A stretch of DNA of 64,000 bases from Anseranas semipalmata (lineage: Eukaryota; Chordata; Aves; Anseriformes; Anseranatidae). The DNA lies in the NCBI GenBank assembly GCA_013399115.1, contig VXAA01003937.1:17636-81635 (forward strand), read 5' to 3'. The notes under the pieces are model-generated. The model was given only the letters and a program-made list of their open reading frames with translations, did no database searches and was not told the origin of the DNA. The stretch's first letter is position 1. Every line of letters starts with the position of its first letter. A program made the translations under genes and the position numbers. Positions 1 to 10,809 of this stretch are shown one piece after another.

Positions 1-3000
1 GTGGGGTGGGGGGGGGGGGGGGGGAGAACAGAGGGCTATAGATTTCAGGGAAGAAGCATGCTTGGCAGGCAATTCAGAGATGGTTTCAAGTGTATTGTAG
101 TCCAACAATGTAAAAAGTCAAAATAATGTGCGGAGCGAGTGTTGCTGGGGACGTGTGGACTGGTGGTGGCGGGGTGTGTGGGCGCGGTGCTGCTGGGGAA
201 GGGCGCCCTGGTGGGCGAGCGCGGGGCTCTGAGCCCTGCCGCTCCTGGTGGTGCCCCTGCCTGCCCCACGCCAGCAGCAGAGCTGTGTGCTGAGCTGCCG
301 CAGAGGACAACCTGACAATTGCTCTGTCTTGCTCCTCGCTTCTAGTAGCTGAGCATTCACCAGGTGGAGCTGAAAGAGCCGTGGGGAGAGAGAGATGGAT
401 TGTTCATGGGAAGCGGTCTCCGTGTCAGATTCCTCTCCTGCAAGCAATTCAGCACAAGAAGCATCCACTTCTGGAGCTGGCGTATTTGATGGGTGCTTGG
501 TGAGCACATGTGTGACCTATACAGGGTGAACAGCTGTGTGTTGTTAGGGGGCTCTCTGGGTGCTTACAGGGAAGAACAAGAGCATGGGATGCCCTTTGCA
601 GTCATCCAGTCCTTATGCTCCTGCCTGCATGTAGAAGTAACGTGACTACCTGCAGCCCCTGCTGTGGCATTGCCAGCGTTAAACATCAAAGTTAGCCTTT
701 TGCATCTGTTTTCCAATAAACCCAGTGTAGGTACAGCCATGAACACTGTGTGCTGCTACCACCTGACTCTGGTATCAAGCCTGATTCAACTCTGCATGCT
801 ACTTGTATTAAAGGAATCATCCTACATTTTTAAAGTTAGCTGTATTTTAATGTAACTGAAAGATAGGTAGGCCAGAGGCTGTGCTGCCAACTCTTCTCTC
901 AACAAAAACAAAATTTAGTTTGAGAGGAATGCATTAAAAAGCCCGAAGTCTTTTCTCTGGAGTGGATGCCATCTTCACTCCAGCTGCTTTGCTGGTAGCA
1001 GGAACCTCTTGGGAACCAGTTCCTGCTGATTTGTTTTAGGGACTGGAGTGGGCCAAAATATTTGATAGAAGTTTCCAACCAAAGCATCTGTTTTTAAAAA
1101 TGAATTTGTTGATGTTTCAGTAACGTTTGGAAAAAGTTGTAAAATCTTCGAAAGTTGAAACCATGTTTTGGTTTGCCTTTCCCACCTCATTTTGTGTTTG
1201 ATAGTGTAAAGACTCTTGTTTGACTTTTGGACTTGATGCTGTTATTTTCAGTATTTCGAGGTGGTTCTTATTTCAGTAGTCCCAGCCGGGTGCTGTGTTT
1301 GGAGCGGCTCTGCTGGCCCCAGGGGGAGCTGCTGGTTGCTCACAGCAGCTCTGGAGTTTCCTTCCCCATGGGTGCGGCGCTGGTTTGCGGGAGTTGTTGC
1401 TGCCGGGTGTTGGCAGGGGGTGGCTGGTGGCTGCCGTCAAGTGTGGTGCCGGTGCCAGCCTCTGGTCCCGGCACAGGACCACCCGGCAGCGGCGCTGCCT
1501 CGGATGCTGCAGGCGAGTGGCAGCGCCAGCCTGGTTCTGTTTTCTCCTCTGTTTTGAAATGCATGCGTCAAAGTAAAAAATGTTTTAGTAAATTTGTTTT
1601 GAAGTTCTAAAACAAAACTTTCCCTTTCCCATATGGTTTTCATTTTGTTAGTTCTGCAATATCAACTTTTCATCCTGATTCTTTTTTTTTTAATCTGAAT
1701 ATCTAGCGTTGCCTGGAACAGAAATCCTGGTTTAACACGTATGCATTTCCATTGATTTTTCATGAGACTGCTCACAAAGTTAAACAGCTACAGAGTGTTA
1801 TTGAAATCGGAGCTATAAATTTCTTAATAGGTTAAAAGTGTCCAGTCAAACTGTGGATAGTAAATTTTAGATATAATGAAATTGTTCTTAACTCCTGGGG
1901 GAGGGAGAAGGGAGCGTGACTACGTTTTCCCAGTGATTTACAATGGTTGCAATTTTTAAGGGGCCTAAATTCACTTTCCAGTTTAAAATTATTTAAAACA
2001 CTTCCCTAAACAAACAGGGGCGGTATGTTGGCCATACTGCTATCTAAAGAAATATTTGCTATACCTACGTGTCTGGTGGCTGAACCAGGAACGTGGAAGT
2101 GCCGATGCACGCAGCCCTGCAGCGGCGTATCTTGCGGTTCTGCGGCCGGCACCCCGACCTTGGCGGGCCGGCCCTCCGCCTCCCACAGCCCCGTGCTGGC
2201 CTGGCTGCTCTCACCATGGCAGTGTCACTGCGCATCTTTCATCCCTAACGTTCTTCTGGCTTGCGTGGATTTTATTTCCAGAATCTCTTGACAGGTGAAA
2301 ATGTCTGTCTTTGCAGTTCCTTGGAGAGGCAGAGTCTCCTTTGGTCCCAGCTTACTGCAACAGCACCCGCCTTTCCGTGTGGAAATGTTTGTTGCTCCAA
2401 GTCTTTTGCCTCTACTGTGCCATAACTATTCCTCATTTAATGAAGTTCTTTAATTACTGTTTTTCTTTGTGGAATGGCTCATGGTCCCTTTGTCTTTAGA
2501 TACTATCAGACTGAAAGGGAGAAGAAAATCCTTTAAACAATTTTCCAACTCCCTCTAGAGGATTTCTTTCCAAGCCCAGAAATAGCTCCCCAGTGGGAGA
2601 AGCAGAGCATTCAGTCGCTGTGCCTGCACAGCCAGGTTTCAGTCCAGATTATATCTTTTCCAGTACCCACAGACTGCTTTTTTTTCCTGTCAGTTCCTGC
2701 TAATGTCTCCCTGATTTTATTCCTACTGTTCTTTAAATATAAATGCTAATTTTTCCTTAGGCAATGCAGGCCTGGCATTCTCTGCCCAAGGATCCCACTG
2801 CAGTCATCGCTACCTGGAGAATGGCTGTTCTCCTGGGGTGGTAATCCCTCTGGACCAAACTTTCTGAGACTGTCCAAGTAGAAAGGTTAATTTTAACTCC
2901 TCTTAGATGCCTTCTCTCCCATCGCGATAGTGACATTTCAATGTCTGTTGCAAATAGTAACTCATTTTCGTGATGGCATCTTTTTCCCCTTCATGCCAAT

Positions 3001-3829
3001 AAGTTGCTTGCATTTCTGTAGCAGCTCTTCCCGTTGCTGCCCATTGTGCCATGCCACGGCGGCTGAAAAATGCCATTAAAGTTGAACAGACCTATGTGGC
3101 TTCTTTACAAAGGTCGCAGGAAGAGCAGAGACCTTTTTAGTGGAGCATGCTAATGTGGTCGCTGTCAGAAAGGTGCCAATGTTGTGTCTGGTCTGTAAGG
3201 AAAAATGTTCCTGGGTACTTGGCGTGAAGTGTTTCCAATATGCGTTTAATGATAAGGAATTCATTTCTCAGATTTCAGATGCATTATCTTATTTAACTAT
3301 TCAGTACCCATCACTGGTCATCAGAGAAATCTGCGAGGGGAATATTGTTGGCAGTGGTAGGAACAAGCTGTCCCAGGCTCTCTTACTACCTCTTCTTAGT
3401 TCAAAATTCTTTCAGTCCCTTCCTTAGCAAGCGGCTGTGGATAAGGGCTAATAGCTGGATTATTGCTGCGCTAAATCATTCCCACCTGGCTACAGGTTGC
3501 AGCCACCTCTACTCCACCCTCTATTTCCTAAAGGAAATGCTAACCAGAACAATCGCTTTAAAAGCAGGAGCTAACGATGGCCAGTATCAGTTGATTCTGC
3601 TAACATGCTTACAATCAAGAGAGAAGTAAATCGCGGTGTGACCAACTAGCAGCGCCGTCCATCCGCGGGCCCGGGGGACAGGGGTAGGTATGGGCCTTCC
3701 TCCCCTCGGTGCTCCCTCACCAATCCTATACCCGGCAGCTCGTCCCCTCTCTCCGGGCAGCCGGGACCTGGATGATTTTGTCTGTCCCGAGGTGACGCGG
3801 GGTGTCCCCTGTTGCCCCTAGCTCTTAGC
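1..3829. other. upstream non-coding sequence
   Basis: No exon with family similarity or paired splice sites was recognised on either strand. The first 24 bases are almost pure G, a low-complexity tract. GC content varies, with a richer patch at about 1300-1530 and another at 2100-2220. Open frames here are short and lack recognisable motifs. By human gene order this should be the spacer between ANP32A and SPESP1, but nothing in the bases proves that. Confidence 0.5.
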
Positions 3830-3994
3830 ACACCCTAACTGCAGCACGCCCGGGCCCCGCTTTGCCGGACAGCCGGTTCCCGGGTACAGCTTTACAGCGG
3901 GCCGTGCGCTGGATCCGGCCCGGAGGCTTCGGGCAGCGCCGCGCTGCCGCCGTTGGGCCGGGCACCGGGGCCGTGCGGGGCCGTTGCCGCCGCC

Positions 3995-4049
3995 ATGGCG
4001 CGGCCGCTGCTGCTGCTGCTGCTGCTGCTGCCGCTGCTGCCGCCCCGCG
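3995..4049 (+). CDS. SPESP1: SPESP1-like gene, exon 1 (signal peptide)
   Basis: ATG at 3995 in a strong Kozak context opens 18 codons reading MARP, eight leucines, PLLPPR, then one base of the next codon, followed by a GT donor (gtgcgt) at 4050. The product is a classical secretory signal peptide, as expected for SPESP1, a secreted protein of the sperm acrosome and equatorial segment. Human SPESP1 also has its signal peptide in a separate first exon. The phase-1 end fits exon 2 at 7606 and would also fit exon 4 at 9552 directly, so short and long forms are both possible. Family assignment rests on position next to NOX5 and on C-terminal similarity, not on this exon. Confidence 0.65.
4007..4030 (+). 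repeat. (CTG)8 trinucleotide repeat in coding sequence
   Basis: Eight uninterrupted CTG codons encode the leucine core of the signal peptide. Such a pure run is prone to length change, and each unit adds or removes one leucine without shifting the frame. Confidence 0.95.
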
Positions 4050-7000
4050 GTGCGTGCGGGGCCGGGCGGGCGGGGGCAGGCAGGGAGCGTTGGAGGCACC
4101 CGGAGCTGTGTGCCCGGCTGCCTGTGCGCTTCCCCGAGTTCGAGCGGTAAATGCAAGGCGAATTTAAAAGGACTGTCGTTGTCCTGTTGGAGCCGGTGGG
4201 GTTAGGTATATTTTTCAGTGTTTCCTAATAGTTCTTTTCAAAAGGTGATTTTTAAGTGCCTGGAAGCCGTATGCCTTCTGTGTGCTTATCTATATTTATG
4301 TCCTGCCTGGCACGGGTTAAGGGTTGTTGCTCCATCGCATCATGAGGGGCCCAGAGGAACATAGTGTTCATGTATTTAGGGAAGTGGCAAGCTGAAATAG
4401 CTCTTCTGCAGTGCGTGGAGGTAGCAATCTGGTGGCGAGGCTTGAGCTTTTCTGCCACCAAGCGAGGCAGAGCGCGAAGTGATGAGAGCCTGGCCCGGCT
4501 TCTCCCCGCAGCCGTCGTCTCCTTCTACTGATGTCTTTAAATTTCATTTTCTTCATCGCACTTCCTACCCGTTTCTTCATATTACCCTCTCATTTCAAAG
4601 CTTGCCATTTGTTTCACTGGATTTGGTTACGTCCCAAACCCCAGGCGTTTGCCTTGTAGTAGCGTGTTGGCCTTTTGCTGGTCACAACGATAACTTCCCC
4701 CGAGGCTTTACCCCGCATGCTGCGGTCAGTGCGAGGTGGGCGCGCAGCCCCGCGGCTGGGAGTCGAGGGCAGGAGGGAGCCAGGAGGACGAGCCCACTGC
4801 CGGGGCCGCAAGCGGACGGGAGCCTGCCTGGGGAGAGCTGCGAGTGTGTTCCGAGCTGGGCGCGAGCTCTTCCGCGGCGTATCGCTTTTTAACCTTTGAA
4901 AGGAGCGGGCGCAGAAGAGATTTGATGTTTCAGTCTGTGCCGAGGACTCTGTCTGGTGGTTAATTGTACGCGGGCCTGCGTGAAGCCGTCGCTCGGGTTA
5001 GTCATGCTGCATAAACCGCCTTTGTCCCTTTGAGCATGTCCCGAGCGACGACTTGTTAGAGAAGACCAAAAATATTTATGTTCTTGCTCGGAGACTGAAT
5101 GAACTAGAATGAATCTGTGGCTTGTGCACACAGTCTTCTCTATACCTTTCTGCAGAATACATATTTTTAATAGTTACCCAGTAGAGAACATTTTACAGAA
5201 ATAAAAATAATACTAGGTTTTGCTTCCTATATAGTAATAACATTTTAAATTCTCTCCACAAACTTCTGCCTGAATGAACTGTTAAAACGTTATTCATTCC
5301 TCAAGGCAATGCAGGATAAACCTGCTAAAGGGCATCTATCACCTGAAAGCTTCCCTCGCTTACGTTTGCTCTTCCCAGCATGGCAGGAATTGCGGGGCTG
5401 CTGCTAACCGGGGCGTAAGGAACGTTTGGAAGGAGCGGAAGGCACACGCAGCTGCCACCGAAGGTTACAATGCTTCTATTGGCAGTTCATGCGATGGTAG
5501 CATTTGTAGGTGATTTCTGTTGATATAGAGGAGGGGAAGTATCTTTATTCTTCACACATGTGAGGACCCAGAACACACGGTGGGTATGGCTCTGAGCTCC
5601 CGCTGACCGTGTGTGCTCCGCCAGCACTGGTGGCACAACTGCTGCTTCCGCGGGCAGGAGCCGTCCTGGGTGCCCAGGGCAGGGGATCCAACGTCAGGTC
5701 CCCGCCGGCGGGCCTGCTGCTCCCGCAGGAGTTGCTGTTCTGGGGACGTCTGGAGGAAATTTGAAAGACAGCTGAGTGCAAATCAATATTTTTCTTGACA
5801 GCCCTGGTCCTCTTCTTCTCCTTCCCATTGACATCTGTTCTCCAGAGATGATAAATCGTGGTGCAGTCACCAGAGGGGCTTTCCATCTTCTGGATTACAG
5901 GGGTCTGGGGGATTTTTGTTGTTGTTGTTTTGTTTTGTTTTTGAAATTCTACAGACAAAATGTGTTAATTGGTATACTGTCTTCACTGTAAACCCTTTGA
6001 GATCCCTTAGTTTTTCAAATTCTTCCATTGCTTGAGTAGGGATTTAGGTGTAATTTTTTCCCTATTCTCGGGTTAATTGCTGGTCGTTAAGATTTTTCAT
6101 CTAAATTGTGAAATTAGGTAGAAGTCTTCATGCAGTTGAAGGCACTTCATGAAAGCCTCTGTAAAACCTCCCTTGTTGGAGAACTGATCATGTGAGGGAA
6201 GCTCTGACATCAGAGGTCAAACTTTCTTTCTTTTGTTGTCTCAGCCTTTGCTCTAAACGTAGTTTCTTGTGTGGATGTTTCTGAAAACAGAGTTCTAGCT
6301 GAAAAAGTTACAGAACAGTAGTTCTTATGTACATGTTAAGGTATTGTGAAGCCTCGTGAAAGCCAGCAGTTTATTTGCAGTCCTTCAGCAAAAATCGCAC
6401 ACCCTTTTTAGAAAGAAAAAAAAAAAGTTTGTGTAACATTTACATTTGGTTTTATAACAGGTAGTTGTGTTTGCAGCTCTGTTTACTAGCTTTTGGCTCC
6501 TGATCTAACTGTGAAATTGTTAGTATTTTATGTTGTTGGTATCTCAGGAAAGCATAGAATTAGGAAATAACTTGAAGTATTTTAGGTTGAGCAGTTTCTG
6601 TAACACCACCTTACATTAAAGTTCAATATTGTCTTTGACATTATTCCCATTGTGTGTCTCTTTAATTTTGGAGCCCTACTGAAGTGCGATTCTTAAATGA
6701 TCTTGATAGTGACGCAGCCATTGTACAGATCCCATCGCAGCGGCGGCTGGCCAAATGCATTCAAGGCATTTCGCTGGGCCTGTTCTGCTCTGTGAGGTAT
6801 CTAATAGCCCGGGTGGCAACTCGCACAGCTCCTTTATCTACTCATAGAAGATCAGATCTCATTTTTATATTAGCTTTCATGTATTTTTCCAAAGCTGCTC
6901 TTTTGTATGGCTCAGGGGGGACCAGTAAGATTTTCTGCGCTCACATTGTCTCACGTAGGCAAGTTGCTACTAGCTTTATTTCTAACTCGCTCTGAAATCG

Positions 7001-7605
7001 TTAGGGCGAATAGATTATGTAAGTTTGAAGTCAGTCCCCCAAAATAACCCTCTAAGTTCTGTGAACGCTTGAACACTTTCAAATATGTACCTGGGGGATT
7101 GTGAGGGCAGTGTGGCACTGGGAGAGGAAATCTGTCGTATTATCTGGAAGGTCAACAATAAGGCTCTGCAGGAGTTCATTGGAGGTGGCTAGACTGCACT
7201 GAATCCCTAGATAGGGAGCTTCGGTGTGGTATCTTTAGTAAGATGCTACATGGGAAAATCATTCTTTCATTTTCTCTTTGTTTTTAGAGGTCCTGATCCT
7301 CTGAAGCAAATTCCAGCTTCAGAAGAGAATGCGTATTTCAGAAAAAAATCTGCACGATTTCCAGAGGATTCATTGCAAAAAAAGAAACCCATTTGTAAAG
7401 AAGACCCTCTTCTGGGCTTTCACAGGAGAGCTGTGCAGCTTTTCTTTACCAGAACTGCTTGTGACATGGCAACTTCTGTTCAAAGCAGATTATAAAATAC
7501 AGAGAACAGCAAATTCAAGCCTATGTATCAAACTGAGATCATGTTGTTTATGTTTGCGTTGAGTGACTAATTATGTTTCTAAATCTTTTTCTTTCTTTCT
7601 TTTAG
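4050..7605 (+). other. intron 1 of the SPESP1-like gene
   Basis: Runs from the GT donor at 4050 to the acceptor TTTTAG at 7605, preceded by a TTTC-rich pyrimidine tract. The 5' end is CpG-rich and there is another CG-rich patch at about 4700-4880; the rest is ordinary AT-rich sequence. No coding exon or recognisable transposon was found inside. Confidence 0.55.
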
Positions 7606-7643
7606 CATTGCAGCATAATTTCAGGAATGCAAAACACGTAAAG
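7606..7643 (+). CDS. SPESP1: SPESP1-like gene, exon 2 (38 nt)
   Basis: A 38-base exon bounded by a strong acceptor (long TTTC tract, then AG) and a strong donor (AAG|GTAATT). Joined to the single base carried over from exon 1 it gives 13 open codons (ALQHNFRNAKHVK) and ends in phase 0. It has no counterpart in the two-exon human gene. It is supported by splice-site quality and because exons 2 and 3 together are 102 bases, which preserves the frame into exon 4. Confidence 0.55.
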
Positions 7644-9069
7644 GTAATTTTAGTGAGGGGGCTTTAAAACATGGATGTATTTATTTGTATTTGTGCTTAC
7701 AGACTGTCAGAGATTGTTTGAACAGAAGAATCTTTCTCATCCCACCTGGATAGACACCGTTAGTGACAGTCTGGGGTACTCTCATCAATGTAATGTGTCT
7801 TGTTTCTTTTTTCCTTGTCTTAGAGCCAAAGACTTTTTTCATTAGTTACTGACTGTTCTGATGCTACTGTGTATATGTGCCAAGTTCTTCTGCTCTCAAA
7901 ACCATCAGGAAGCTTTCCCGTTGGTTGTTATGGGAGCAATGTCAAGGGAGACAAAGGGGGATCCTAATAAGTTCTCAGTGTGGAAAGACTTGCATGAATT
8001 TGATTTTAAAATTTGCAAGGTGGGACCTTTCCTAAAGATGCTTATTTATTGTTAGCGAAGAGGATTATTTTCACCGAGTGACACTTTTCATAATCACAGA
8101 ACCGCTGAAAGTGTCACCCAGTTTTGATATGCCACGCTATTCCAGTGCTAGGGTTTTAGTGATGATGTAGGAACAATAGTCAAACATTGTTTTCTGATTT
8201 CATGATTTTTCAAACTTAATAATAGGATTTCCACGCTTTTCAAAATTTTGTGATATGCTGTGAATTTTGTGACATTTTATTATAGTTCTTGATGACCAAC
8301 TTTGTCCAGTGTATTAGAATAGCTCTGGGGAGAGAAACTTTGCTGCTTCTGAGATGCAAGTAATTTTAAATAATGCAGGGTGCATTTTCATAGTTGTATG
8401 GTACTCTTCAAAAGTTGTATTTTCTTAGTTGTGCTGTACTCCTCAAAAATACTAAGTCTAATGATAAAAGAATATTCTGCATACACGTAGGGCCAACTGG
8501 CTTCATAAGAGGCTTTTAGGCTCGAGTATACATTAATTCATATTCAAAGTTTTGCATGTGTGGAAGTTTGTACATATATTTCTTGTACCTCAGTGTGCAG
8601 ACTAGGTAGCTATTTAGAATCTGCCTGCTGTAATTTCATCCAAAAAAAAAAAAAGTAGGAAAACAAACTGTAAATTAAAATGTTCAGTTAAAAGTGTTCA
8701 TTTTCAAGTTGGATGTAGACATTCTTAAACTTGAAAAAGCCTATATTATCCCCCACATAGTGCATGTAGAGGAGAAGCAAATTTATGAGTTGTGATTATG
8801 GTAAAGAATATATTCACGAATATACTGAGTTTTTTTTTCTTGGCCTGGTTTGATTGCTTCATTACAAAAATAGTAACCTTAACTTTGAGTTTCCAGGCCT
8901 TTCTAGGCATAACATTTTGATTAAAGTTGTCTCCCTCCACCCCAGTTTTTTACAGTAGTTTGTCTTAATTTGAACCTAAAAATTCAGTGGGATAATATGG
9001 CAATTAATATTATCACTTCAATGAGCCGGAAGTCCTGGTGTGATTAAAGTTAGTTTTTGTATTTGACAG
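7644..9069 (+). other. intron 2 of the SPESP1-like gene
   Basis: Begins GTAATT and ends TTTGACAG. AT-rich, with a poly-A run near 8641-8654. Nothing else recognised. Confidence 0.5.
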
Positions 9070-9133
9070 ATGATGTTGCATCCATACTCGTCTGAGATTT
9101 CAGCTGAGGACACAGTCAGTGCTATAGTCCATG
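9070..9133 (+). CDS. SPESP1: SPESP1-like gene, exon 3 (64 nt)
   Basis: A 64-base exon between acceptor TTTGACAG and donor ATG|GTAAGA, a near-consensus donor. It carries 21 codons beginning MMLHPYSSEIS and one extra base, leaving phase 1, exactly what exon 4 needs. The segment has no known domain. Absence from the human two-exon structure suggests either a bird or reptile exon or an alternative exon. Confidence 0.55.
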
Positions 9134-9551
9134 GTAAGAACTTTTCCCTTTCCCGGCAGTGATCCACTAGAAAACCATGCAGTTCAGCTGCATGCTGAAC
9201 AGAAGGACTTTTTTCAAACCAAGAAGCTCTTAAGGAGGGCTTCCCATGGTCATTGGGGCGTAAAAGTTGTAGCTTTCAAGAGCAGCATGGAAAAAACTGC
9301 ATTTCACTGCAGAGACGGTGTGAACTGGAGAATTCACTGCATTATTCATCCTTCAAGAAAGCAGGGTTACCATCTAGTATGGCAACACTAATGGATTTTC
9401 TGTAAATATGAAGATGATAATTATTTTAGCAAAAGTGCATTTGTACTAACGTTTGTTATTTGTGATGTTGACTGAAGGATGAGTGAAGCAAATATACACC
9501 CGACATTTGCACGAACGCACAAGGTAAAAGCTATTTAATTATCTTTTGCAG
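9134..9551 (+). other. intron 3 of the SPESP1-like gene
   Basis: Starts GTAAGA and ends TTTTGCAG. An open frame at the left end is a read-through of the exon and not independently supported. Confidence 0.5.
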
Positions 9552-10018
9552 CTTCTCAAACAACTCCCTCTAGGACAGAAGCAGCTAAAGAAGAGGAAAC
9601 CCTGAAGAGCCTCGTGGACATTCTGCATCACGTAATGCGAAATGATCCCACACAGGGCGCACCAGCTCAGCAGTCAGCAGCGGCACCCGCTCTTAATGAT
9701 ACCATTGATGCTCTTTGGTTAAAAGTATACAGGAAGCATGCTGAAAAGCAAACAAAAACAGAAAAGGTTCCAATGACAAGAAAACCTACTCCATCGACAA
9801 TGCCGTCACTTTCGACACTTCAAACTGACGCAGATTTTTCTGTTGCTTTGTGTGTTTATGAATCTACTCAGCTGACAGCAGCACTGGAAGATCTAGCCTT
9901 CGTATTTCAAACTGTTGTTACAAAAGAGAAAGATAAGATTCTTGATCAGTTAATAAATGGATTTAGTGAAATCTTTAAAGAATGTTTTAAAAAAGGTGAT
10001 GCTAAAAATCACAATTAA
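9552..10018 (+). CDS. SPESP1: SPESP1-like gene, exon 4, intact part
   Basis: Acceptor TTTTGCAG precedes an open frame of 154 codons that ends at TAA 10016-10018, for a total of 207 residues from the start at 3995. The early part, EEETLKSLVDILHHVM, lines up with the start of mature human SPESP1 (acidic residues, then a leucine-rich helix). The middle is rich in K, T, S and P, like the low-complexity middle of SPESP1, and then becomes helical. Human SPESP1 is about 350 residues, so this frame stops well short of the conserved C-terminal helices. Those appear downstream in other frames. Identity rests on synteny and weak similarity. The coding nature of this block is better supported than its name. 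Confidence 0.65.
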
Positions 10019-10542
10019 GTTTGAAAAGCCAAAATCTACTGGCAAAATGTTGAAAAAAGTTGCATGAGGGCAAGAATATGGAACATCAAGTTCTAGGCAA
10101 AGTCATCTTGGGGAAGATTAAAGAGTTACAGATAGCAGCAGAGAATGCATCTGACGGTGTTAAACTCTACAGCCAATTCAACATGCCCATTGCGATGTGA
10201 TCTACATAGCAAAAGCTCAGGCACTAGAAGCAGAGAATTTGCAAAAACTACTGTATAATTTTTCTAAAGCTTCCTCTGCTCCTCCCTCTTCATCTCTCTG
10301 TCCACTAGGTCTAGGGGAGAGCTCAGCTGAAACCAGGAAATTAAGATCTTTGATTAACCTGCTTTATGATTTCAGTCCTCAGTTGAATACATATGTTAAT
10401 AAGTTCAATAAGTAAATATATTGATAGTTATGATGAGAAAAATATCCCAGAGGCAATTACTGAAGAAGTTATTGCTGTGTCTAAGGCTCTAAAAAGTGTT
10501 TTCAATGGAAATCGAAGTGCTACAAGAAAAGAAAATCCTTAG
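10019..10542 (+). pseudogene. SPESP1: frame-disrupted C-terminal region of the SPESP1-like gene
   Basis: After the stop at 10018, coding-like sequence continues in changing frames. Frame 3 carries KFEKPKSTGKMLKKV up to TGA 10065. Frame 1 carries a helical block (10054-10197) with QVLGKVILGKIKELQ. Frame 3 again (from about 10191) carries AQALEAENLQKLLYNFSKAS. Frame 1 (10417-10542) carries YIDSYDEKNIPEAITEEV and ends at TAG. These blocks resemble, in order, the C-terminal helices of human SPESP1 (the LALAAAAEHKLKTMYKSQ and INMLCNSRSKLYEYL regions). At least four frame changes in about 400 bases mean decay of the gene, or a run of indel errors in this assembly. Confidence 0.6.
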
Positions 10543-10790
10543 AAAATACTAATTTCTAGACCAGCCTTTTTAAGAGCAGTGAAGGAATTCTTAAAAAAAA
10601 AAAAAAAGTGCATATATATTTTAATACTAATATCTCTAATATTGTCATCGTCTTTCCATGAGGTTTAAAAAAAAAGTTTTAATTTTGTCAGTCATCCAAG
10701 CCAGATATAACTGTATTTATCTCAGTAGTTAAAAGCTATCATTTTTAAATGTTCTTACTCATGCCTGTTGTGTGACAATGATAAATTGGA

Positions 10791-10809
10791 AATAAAATAC
10801 CGAAATAAA
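10791..10809 (+). terminator. two AATAAA polyadenylation signals
   Basis: AATAAA occurs at 10791-10796 and again at 10804-10809, about 250 bases after the last coding-like block of the SPESP1-like gene and on its strand. This is a normal 3'-UTR distance and supports the gene's end near 10.83 kb. Confidence 0.6.

Larger units (their letters stand above)
3830..4110 (+). promoter_or_regulatory. CpG-rich promoter region of the SPESP1-like gene
   Basis: A short stretch rich in CG dinucleotides stands out from the AT-richer sequence on both sides and surrounds the start codon at 3995. The start codon sits in a strong context (GCCGCCATGG). No TATA box is evident just upstream, as expected for a CpG-type promoter. 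The transcription start cannot be placed from sequence alone. Confidence 0.55.

Noticed and set aside
8078..8117. 10-bp inverted repeat GTGACACTTT...AAAGTGTCAC with a 20-base loop
   Set aside because: One or two such pairs are expected by chance in a window this size and nothing around it gives it meaning.
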